17,978 nucleotides of DNA. Origin: Spirochaetaceae bacterium (lineage in GTDB: Bacteria; Spirochaetota; Spirochaetia; Treponematales; Breznakiellaceae). A model generated the notes under the pieces. The model made no database searches. It was given only the letters and a program-made list of their open reading frames with translations, and had not been told where the DNA came from. The stretch covers positions 1-17,978 of the forward strand of contig JAIRNN010000174.1 in assembly GCA_031257995.1 (NCBI GenBank). The letters run 5' to 3'. How positions within the stretch are numbered: position 1 is the stretch's first letter; the number at the start of each line of letters is the position of its first letter. Of this stretch, positions 13,158 through 17,978 are shown one piece after another. Made by a program: the position numbers and the translations under genes.

Positions 13158-13185
13158 ATTGTAACCTTTCGCGCAGTATAGTCAA
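13158..13185 (-). promoter_or_regulatory. Promoter of metG, leaderless arrangement
   Basis: TTGACT (13185-13180), a 16-bp spacer and TACAAT (13163-13158) lie on the minus strand. Only GGAGGT separates the -10 from the ATG (13151), so transcription should begin at the A of the start codon. Confidence 0.7.
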
Positions 13186-13206
13186 GGGGAGGCGCACGTT
13201 GCGCGA

Positions 13207-13232
13207 ATGGAAAATTGATAATTGAAAATGAG
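13207..13232. repeat. AATTGAAAATG repeat, partial copy
   Basis: The words TGGAAAATTG and AATTGAAAATGAGCG recur in the elements at 13486-13549 and 15634-15720. It lies between the divergent metG and tRNA promoters, with a small dyad ATCAC-c-GTGAT nearby at 13284-13294. Confidence 0.4.
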
Positions 13233-13302
13233 CGTGGTTTGTGTCTCCGTTTTATGGGGATGTGTAATCTGCGGTTTGGCACGATCACCGTGATGCCATC
13301 AC

Positions 13303-13331
13303 TTGTTTTTTTCTCCTTGTTTATTTATACT
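13303..13331 (+). promoter_or_regulatory. Promoter of tRNA-Val
   Basis: TTGTTT (13303-13308), a 17-bp spacer and TATACT (13326-13331) place the transcription start one or two bases before the tRNA 5' end at 13340. Confidence 0.55.
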
Positions 13332-13339
13332 GAAAAAGA

Positions 13340-13413
13340 GGGCGCGTAGCTCAGCTGGTTAGAGCGCCACGTTTACACCGTGGATGTCTGGGGTTCGAAT
13401 CCCTACGCGCCCA
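13340..13413 (+). tRNA. tRNA-Val (anticodon UAC)
   Basis: The cloverleaf is complete. The acceptor stem is GGGCGCG (13340-13346) with CGCGCCC (13406-13412) and discriminator A. The D arm is GCTC/GAGC. The anticodon stem CCACG/CGTGG holds the loop TTTACAC, giving anticodon TAC, which reads GTA and related valine codons. The T arm has the usual GTTCGAAT loop. No CCA is encoded, so it must be added enzymatically. It lies between the divergent metG operon and tig, with its own promoter. Confidence 0.96.
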
Positions 13414-13485
13414 AAAATAGCACTTCTGCTTATAAAGCATCAATGTGCCGGGGCTCCCCTTTCGAGAGAATGGGTAATCGAAAAG

Positions 13486-13549
13486 GGATAATAATTGAAA
13501 GTTGCTCGTTTCATTCTTGCCACTTTCCATTTTCAATTCCCTGTAGGGG
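13486..13549. repeat. AATTGAAAATGG inverted-repeat element upstream of tig
   Basis: The right part, 13520-13549, starts CCACTTTCCATTTTC and ends GTAGGGG. It matches 15691-15720 upstream of clpX at 29 of 30 positions. A weaker left arm (GGATAATAATTGAAAGTT, 13487-13504) can pair with it. The element ends 28 bp before the tig promoter. Confidence 0.65.
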
Positions 13550-13577
13550 CGGGAGCGTTGACACATCTCTACGGGTC

Positions 13578-13606
13578 TTGACTTTATCTTTGGTTTTCGT
13601 TATCTT
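13578..13606 (+). promoter_or_regulatory. Promoter of tig-clpP, leaderless arrangement
   Basis: TTGACT (13578-13583), a 17-bp spacer and TATCTT (13601-13606) are followed by six nt and then ATG 13613. The predicted transcription start coincides with the start codon, and no ribosome site precedes it. Confidence 0.6.
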
Positions 13607-13612
13607 TTGAGT

Positions 13613-14995
13613 ATGCCTATGACAAAAGAAATTACCCGGCTCGAAAAATCGGCGGTGCGGCTTAGTGTGACCATTCCGAGGGACGAGTTGCGCGCAATGT
13701 ATGGGGAAGCGGTAGATGAGCTTGCGAAGACGGTGCAAATTGCCGGCTTTCGGAAGGGAAAGGTGCCTCGCAGTGTGATTGAGCGGAAGTTGGGCGCGGT
13801 TTTGCGGGAGGATGTGCTAAACGGTATCGTTGGTAAAACGGTGAAGGATATTCTTGGGGACAAGTCGTTCCCCCCAGAAAATCTGCCCATTCAGTATTCG
13901 GAGCCGGAGATTGAGGGTGAGTTGCCCGCGCTCGATCTTGAAAACGATTTGACGTTTGCGGTGAAGTGGGACGCGCCGCCTGAGTTCAAGGTGGAGACGT
14001 GGAAGGGCTTTACCACCGAGGTTCCCGATGTGAAGGTTGAAGATGCGGATGTAGACCGCGAGCTTGAGATTATCCGTGAGCGGAATTCTACCGTGATGGA
14101 CCGGCAGCCCGGAGAGGCCGCCCGGCCGGGGGACATCGTTACGGTGAACTATGCCGAGCTGGATGAGAAAGGCGGGAAGATTGCCGGGTCGGAACGTGAC
14201 GGGTTTGTGTTTCCGCTGGTCTCTCCAACAAAGGAGAACTACTGGTTTGAGGATGAAGTGGTCGGGATGAAGGCAGGGGAGACCAAGACGATCACGAAGG
14301 AGTTTCCTGTAGACGACGAGGATGCCCCGCCTGAGAGAAAGGCCGAAAAACGTTCCACGATTGTAAAGGTGACGGCGATAAAAGAAAAGAAATTGCCGGA
14401 ATTGGATGACGATCTGGCGCAGGATGTGCATGAGGATTTTGAAACGCTGGACGATTTGAAGAAATACATTCGGGAAAACCTGAACGACCGTCTTGAGAAT
14501 CATCTGTGGAAGCGAAAATTAGGCGCTGTTCTGGAAAAAATCATCGAAAAAAACCCGATAGACTTGCCGGAATCCATGATACGCGCGGAGATAGAATCGC
14601 GAATTGCCAAGCTCGCCCGGGAAGTAGGCGTGGAAGAAAAAAATATCGAGGGAGTGTTGCGCAACAAGGCCCATCCTTTCAGAACAATCGTGGAAAATGG
14701 GCGGGAGACGGTGGTAAAGTCGTTACAGGCTTCTCTGATACAGGATCGACTGATAAAAGATTTGAAGATTGAGGTAACCGATGACAAGCGGGAGGCCGCG
14801 CTCAAGGTTTTTGCTGAACAGGAAGACGCCGATTTCGACGAACTCAAGGGATACTACTACGAGCAGGATGACCGGCTGGCCTACTTGGACAAATTTATTG
14901 CGACGAGGGAAGTGCGGGAACTGTTGCTCAAGGAAAACACGGTGACGGTCGGCGCGAAGCAGAATTATGAAGAGTTTGTGGAGGGGGCGGAGTGA
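13613..14995 (+). CDS. tig: Trigger factor (ribosome-associated chaperone and prolyl isomerase)
   Basis: A 460-residue trigger factor that docks at the ribosome exit tunnel and shelters nascent chains. The N-terminal domain carries the ribosome-binding signature G-F-R-K-G-K-V-P at 45-52. An FKBP-type prolyl isomerase domain follows at about 168-257 ('RPGDIVTVNYAELDEKGGK' onward). The helical C-terminal chaperone domain runs from about 260. I place the start at ATG 13613 because the promoter positions transcription there; a TTG at 13607 would fall before the transcript, and ATG 13619 is an alternative. There is no Shine-Dalgarno sequence. The end overlaps clpP by four bases (GTGA), so chaperone and protease are co-translated. 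The isomerase pocket was not checked residue by residue. Confidence 0.95.
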   Translation: MPMTKEITRLEKSAVRLSVTIPRDELRAMYGEAVDELAKTVQIAGFRKGKVPRSVIERKLGAVLREDVLNGIVGKTVKDILGDKSFPPENLPIQYSEPEIEGELPALDLENDLTFAVKWDAPPEFKVETWKGFTTEVPDVKVEDADVDRELEIIRERNSTVMDRQPGEAARPGDIVTVNYAELDEKGGKIAGSERDGFVFPLVSPTKENYWFEDEVVGMKAGETKTITKEFPVDDEDAPPERKAEKRSTIVKVTAIKEKKLPELDDDLAQDVHEDFETLDDLKKYIRENLNDRLENHLWKRKLGAVLEKIIEKNPIDLPESMIRAEIESRIAKLAREVGVEEKNIEGVLRNKAHPFRTIVENGRETVVKSLQASLIQDRLIKDLKIEVTDDKREAALKVFAEQEDADFDELKGYYYEQDDRLAYLDKFIATREVRELLLKENTVTVGAKQNYEEFVEGAE

Positions 14996-15603
14996 GTAAC
15001 TTTATACCGATGGTGGTCGAGCAGCAGGGGATGTCCGGCGAGCGGGCCTACGACATTTTTTCCCGGCTGTTGCTGGACCGGATCATCTTTCTGGACGGCG
15101 AGATCAACGATGGTACCGCCGACTTGGTGGTGGCGCAGTTGCTTTTTCTCGACGGGCAGGACACGGAGAAGGACATCAGTCTCTATGTCAACTGCCCCGG
15201 CGGTTCGGTTACGGCGGGGCTCGCCATCTACGACACGATTCAGTATGTGAAGAGCGATGTGCAGACGATCTGTCTGGGTCAGGCGGCGAGTATGGGGGCG
15301 CTCATTCTGACGGCGGGAGCGCCGGGGAAGCGGCTGGTGCTGCCGTCGGCGCGGGTGCTTATCCATCAGCCTTGGGGCGGTGTGCAGGGTCAGGCCCGCG
15401 ACATCGGGATTCAGGCGCGGGAGATGATACGGCTTAAAAAGCTGCTCATCAGCCATTATGCTAAACATACGGGCAAGACTGAGGACGTGCTTGGCGTGGA
15501 CATGGAACGGGACTTTTATATGACGGCGGAGGATGCGGTTTCTTACGGAATTGCCGATAAAGTACTAGTGAGAGAAGCTGTTCCCAAAAACGCCGCGCCT
15601 TGA
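14992..15603 (+). CDS. clpP: ATP-dependent Clp protease proteolytic subunit
   Basis: A 203-residue serine peptidase of family S14, which forms the 14-subunit barrel fed by ClpX. The catalytic triad is Ser100 in 'GQAASMGA', His125 in 'LIHQPWGG' and Asp174 in 'MERDFYM'. The 'NCPGGSVTAG' oxyanion-side loop lies at 67-76. The start is GTG 14992, four bases inside tig, preceded by GGAGG within the tig end. The short N-terminus suggests little propeptide processing. The family's main bacterial length (about 195-207) is matched. It must supply proteolysis for the clpX product encoded 330 bp downstream. Confidence 0.97.
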   Translation: MSNFIPMVVEQQGMSGERAYDIFSRLLLDRIIFLDGEINDGTADLVVAQLLFLDGQDTEKDISLYVNCPGGSVTAGLAIYDTIQYVKSDVQTICLGQAASMGALILTAGAPGKRLVLPSARVLIHQPWGGVQGQARDIGIQAREMIRLKKLLISHYAKHTGKTEDVLGVDMERDFYMTAEDAVSYGIADKVLVREAVPKNAAP

Positions 15604-15633
15604 TGACCCCTTACCCCTTCGGGGGAATGGATA

Positions 15634-15720
15634 GGGGAAAATTGAAAATGGATAGTGAGCGAGGATTGGGGACTGCGCGTTTTCCATTATCCACTTTCCA
15701 TTTTCAATTCCCCGTAGGGG
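15634..15720. repeat. AATTGAAAATGG inverted-repeat element upstream of clpX
   Basis: The left arm GGGGAAAATTGAAAATGG (15634-15651) pairs with CCATTTTCAATTCCCC (15698-15713), with two unpaired A. The right flank 15691-15720 matches the element ahead of tig at 29 of 30 positions. Confidence 0.7.
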
Positions 15721-15725
15721 TGGAT

Positions 15726-15858
15726 GGGGGCGTTACGGGGGCGGGCCCCCGTAGAGGGGGTAGCGGAAGACCAAACGGAGGGAGATGTGGACGCGCCTTT
15801 GGGCGTGGATACATCGACCGGAGTGCGTGTCTGAAGCGAGGGGGAGACTTCCCCCACC
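15726..15858 (+). repeat. Long intergenic repeat family, full-length member D
   Basis: It is the partner of 2980-3133 in the opposite orientation and lacks about 20 bp of its centre. It ends with the palindrome GGGGGA-GACT-TCCCCC (15840-15855) and CACC. No T-run follows, so this copy is not an intrinsic terminator, consistent with its place inside the tig-clpP-clpX cluster. Confidence 0.7.
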
Positions 15859-15933
15859 AAATTGAAACGAGAATTGAATGGTGTTGTTTTGAGGCGGCGC
15901 CGGGCGAGACGGCAAAAAGAGTAGGAGTGGAGT

Positions 15934-17205
15934 ATGGCAAGGTTTAGGACGAGCGGGCGGGATCATTTCGAGCGGATCTGTTCTTTCTGCGGAAAGAGCG
16001 CCGATGCGGAACGGCGGATTATTTCGGGACCCAACGATATATTCATCTGTGATGAGTGCATCGAGATGTGCCGGAAGATGCTGATGCAGGAGGAGAGCGA
16101 GATTGCCGCGCAGTTTTCCGGCGAAATTCCGCGTCCGAAAGAGATCAAGGAGTATCTCGATGCGTTTATCATCGGGCAGGATAACGCGAAGAAGGCGCTC
16201 GCAGTCGCGGTGTACAACCACTACAAGCGGATCGCGAACCCAACCAAAGGGAACGATGAGGTGGAGATCGAAAAGTCGAACGTGCTCCTGATCGGGCCGA
16301 CGGGAACGGGGAAGACGCTGCTCGCCAAAACGCTGGCGCGGAAGCTCAAGGTGCCTTACGCGATTGTGGACGCGACGACGCTCACCGAGGCGGGCTATGT
16401 CGGCGAGGATGTGGAGAACATTCTGCTCAAACTGATTCAGAGCGCGGGAGGCAACATTGCGGCGGCAGAACGCGGTATCGTCTACATTGACGAGATCGAC
16501 AAGATCGCGCGGAAGGGCGAAAACGTTTCGATCACCCGCGACGTGTCCGGCGAAGGTGTCCAGCAGGCCCTCCTCAAGATCATCGAGGGCTCGGTCGCGT
16601 CTGTCCCGCCGCAGGGAGGCCGCAAGCATCCCAATCAGGAGATGATCCGCATCGACACGACGAACATTCTCTTTATCTGCGGCGGCGCGTTCGTGGGTCT
16701 CGACAAACTCATCTCCCGCCGCATCGATCAGCATCCGCTGGGTTTCGGCCACGAGGCAGACGACCGCGAACACAAAGACATCAAAGAAATCTTTAAGCAT
16801 CTGCACCCGGACGATCTCATCAAATTCGGCCTCATCCCGGAGTTCATCGGGCGTCTCCCCATCGCGGTCTGCCTCGACGAGCTGAAACTCGAAGATTTGA
16901 CCCGCATCATCACCGAGCCGCGCAACGCCATCGTCAAGCAGTACAAAGCGTCGATGGCCTATGACGACGTTGACCTTGAGTTCACGCCCGATGCGATCAA
17001 CGCGATTGCCAGCACCGCGATCAAGCAGAAAACCGGCGCGCGGGGTCTTCGCGCCATCGTGGAACGCCTGATGACCGACGTGATGTTCGAGATTCCGTCC
17101 ATCACCGGCCGCAAACGTATTGTCATCGACGAGGAGATCGTCAAACAAGGGCACACCCCTAAGATCGAGCGGCTGGCCGCCTCTGCGGAACGCAAGACGG
17201 CTTAA
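15934..17205 (+). CDS. clpX: Clp protease ATP-binding subunit ClpX
   Basis: A 423-residue AAA+ unfoldase that recognises substrates and threads them into ClpP. The N-terminal zinc-binding domain uses C16, C19, C39 and C42. Walker A is GPTGTGKT (121-128). Pore loop 1 is G-Y-V-G (154-157) and Walker B is IVYIDEIDK (182-190). The R-K-H pore loop lies at 230-232 and sensor 2 G-A-R at 368-370. The loop that docks into ClpP usually reads I-G-F; here it is L-G-F (269-271), a conservative change. AGGAG 6 nt upstream fixes the start. Length and domain order are normal. It is separated from clpP by repeats rather than directly coupled. Confidence 0.97.
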   Translation: MARFRTSGRDHFERICSFCGKSADAERRIISGPNDIFICDECIEMCRKMLMQEESEIAAQFSGEIPRPKEIKEYLDAFIIGQDNAKKALAVAVYNHYKRIANPTKGNDEVEIEKSNVLLIGPTGTGKTLLAKTLARKLKVPYAIVDATTLTEAGYVGEDVENILLKLIQSAGGNIAAAERGIVYIDEIDKIARKGENVSITRDVSGEGVQQALLKIIEGSVASVPPQGGRKHPNQEMIRIDTTNILFICGGAFVGLDKLISRRIDQHPLGFGHEADDREHKDIKEIFKHLHPDDLIKFGLIPEFIGRLPIAVCLDELKLEDLTRIITEPRNAIVKQYKASMAYDDVDLEFTPDAINAIASTAIKQKTGARGLRAIVERLMTDVMFEIPSITGRKRIVIDEEIVKQGHTPKIERLAASAERKTA

Positions 17206-17583
17206 TGCAGGTTCATTGAGGAAATACAAGGCTAAAAAGGGGGAAGTCTCCCCCTGGCTCCAGTCCGCCGTCCGCAAGCGGGCTTAGGGTCTTACGCCGC
17301 CCCTCTCAGCGGCACCCGTTGCCACGCACGAAATGTTGAGCGTGTTTAATCATTCCACTGGCACGGTGTGGGCCCCAAAAAGGCTCCACTCCTGATAAAC
17401 GCGACAGGGCCCCGGCAAGTCCGCTCCCCCCATCCAGAAAAATCCTCCAAGCAACGCCCCACATTGATCATGGGGTTCAATCACGGCTTCACGTTGCGGT
17501 GTGGGCAGACTTGTCTTGCGGTTATCTGCAGCCAACGTGATTGAGGCGGTCTGTAACCCCTTTTTGGGCCGTAAAGCGGGCGG
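17206..17583. other. Gene-free spacer after clpX
   Basis: No gene is seen. It holds a member of the long repeat family with a minus-strand terminator (17234-17330), about 160 bp with no recognised structure, and the 3' flank (17493-17583) shared with 226-318. No plus-strand terminator for clpX with a T-run is visible. Confidence 0.6.
17234..17330 (-). repeat. Long repeat family, divergent member E, with minus-strand terminator
   Basis: Read on the minus strand it contains GAGAGGGG, GTAAGACC and TTGCGGACG words of the family and ends in GGGGGA-GACT-TCCCCC (17254-17239) followed by TTTTT (17238-17234). This would stop transcripts arriving from the transposase-like gene at 17584 before they run into clpX from the opposite side. 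Confidence 0.5.
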
Positions 17584-17978
17584 TTAGCCGGACAGAGACG
17601 CGGGTTTGGCGGCGTTGTGGGCCGAAAAACGGGTCGTTATCGTCATCCCGGGCGACCTAAGGCTGGCCCACCTCAAGATGTAGGCCATCGCCCCCGCTAC
17701 CGGCGTGTTTGCCGACTTGTCTATCGCCGCCCAGTCCACCATTTCCGCATCCTCTGGCGGCTCCCCGTCCAAGATTACCGACTCGTACCGCTCCCCCCAA
17801 ATGTGCCCCCTCCTTCCTACGATTATGTTGAACCGTAAAGAAAACGTTTGTTTCAGCAGCTGCATTATCAGCGGCAGCATAAAGCCGTCGTCGGGCTTGA
17901 TGTAAAACGTGAGCCACGCCCCCTCAAGCCTGAGCCCGCGCATCTCAAAGGGATAACGCTTCTTAATCTCGCGGAGTA
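17584..17978 (-). CDS. Y1/RAYT-like transposase relative lacking the HUH motif (copy 2, 5' end outside window)
   Basis: The frame stays open from the right edge to TAA at 17586-17584. Its first visible residues, 'LREIKKRYPFEMRGLRLEG', match the middle of copy 1 ('LREAKKRFSFEMRGLKVEG'), so the N-terminus lies beyond the window; the ATG at 17943 is internal. From M-R-G-L onward 119 residues align without gaps to copy 1, 67 identical by my count. The 'LLKQTFSLRFN' helix, 'GRRGHIWGERYES' element and 'KPAS' tail are all shared. The strand that holds H-x-H in active Y1 transposases reads 'GAWLTFYIKP', again without histidine. Even conservation over the full length suggests a maintained protein rather than random decay. 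Confidence 0.6.
   Translation of the reverse strand, partial: LREIKKRYPFEMRGLRLEGAWLTFYIKPDDGFMLPLIMQLLKQTFSLRFNIIVGRRGHIWGERYESVILDGEPPEDAEMVDWAAIDKSANTPVAGAMAYILRWASLRSPGMTITTRFSAHNAAKPASLSG

Larger units (their letters stand above)
15604..15933. other. 330-bp clpP-clpX spacer filled with repeats
   Basis: No gene is seen. It holds a CCCC-TTCG-GGGG hairpin (15614-15625) just after clpP, an inverted-repeat element (15634-15720), a full-length member of the long repeat family (15726-15858), and the clpX ribosome site (15923-15927). I could not identify a promoter for clpX, so read-through from tig-clpP or an unrecognised promoter must serve it. Confidence 0.65.

Noticed and set aside
12237..13181. 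314-residue open frame antisense to metG
   Set aside because: It is fully opposite metG catalytic and zinc motifs; composition is that of a mirror frame, and no family is recognisable.
13152..13200. T-box or other leader riboswitch for metG
   Set aside because: The promoter lies 6 nt before the start codon, leaving no leader RNA.
15614..15625. CCCC-TTCG-GGGG hairpin after clpP as an intrinsic terminator
   Set aside because: The stem is only four pairs and no T-run follows.
15733..17277. 514-residue open frame antisense to clpX
   Set aside because: It lies opposite a complete clpX with all motifs, has no ribosome site and reads as low-complexity Arg/Asp-rich sequence; it mirrors the high-GC codon bias of clpX.

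Overview
The window most likely comes from a spirochaete, probably a Treponema-like organism of the termite-gut type. I infer this from a DUF5312-type protein between metG and argS, a flgG rod gene, the tig-clpP-clpX order, a BrnT toxin of the 'FGAGYWR' sort, poly-G tracts, and intergenic spaces packed with GC-rich palindromes. No rRNA is present, so the placement rests on gene content and protein style only.

Layout. 1-95 (+): tail of a probable IS1-like transposase cut by the left edge. 319-825 (-): a Y1/RAYT-like transposase relative without its HUH histidines. A second, 5'-truncated copy lies at 17584-17978 (-), with the same 3' flank. 826-1692: gene-free and hairpin-rich. 1693-2802 (-): flgG followed by a small unknown gene. 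2803-3322: flgG upstream region, a long intergenic repeat and a strong promoter. 3323-6405 (+): sugar ABC importer operon (binding protein plus two permeases, no ATPase), with a G10 tract inside the binding protein's signal peptide. 6586-7036 (-): brnT with an overlapping, apparently truncated brnA. 7321-13151 (-): metG, a DUF5312 gene and argS, a likely single operon. 13340-13413 (+): tRNA-Val(UAC). 13613-17205 (+): tig, clpP and clpX.

How the genes work together. metG, argS and tRNA-Val serve translation. Trigger factor folds nascent chains, and ClpP with ClpX forms the ATP-dependent protease that removes failed ones. tig and clpP overlap by four bases, while clpX sits behind a 330-bp repeat-filled spacer. 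The importer feeds carbohydrate into the cell and must borrow an ATPase encoded elsewhere. flgG encodes the distal rod of the periplasmic flagellum.

Most notable signals: (1) two 56%-identical transposase-like proteins that both lost the catalytic HUH motif in the same way; (2) a G10 tract that would switch the sugar-binding protein off at G9 or G11; (3) three genes (metG, tig, brnT) whose -10 box lies 6-7 nt before the start codon, suggesting leaderless mRNAs; (4) several families of dispersed intergenic palindromes, one sometimes followed by a T-run as an intrinsic terminator and one lying ahead of both tig and clpX.
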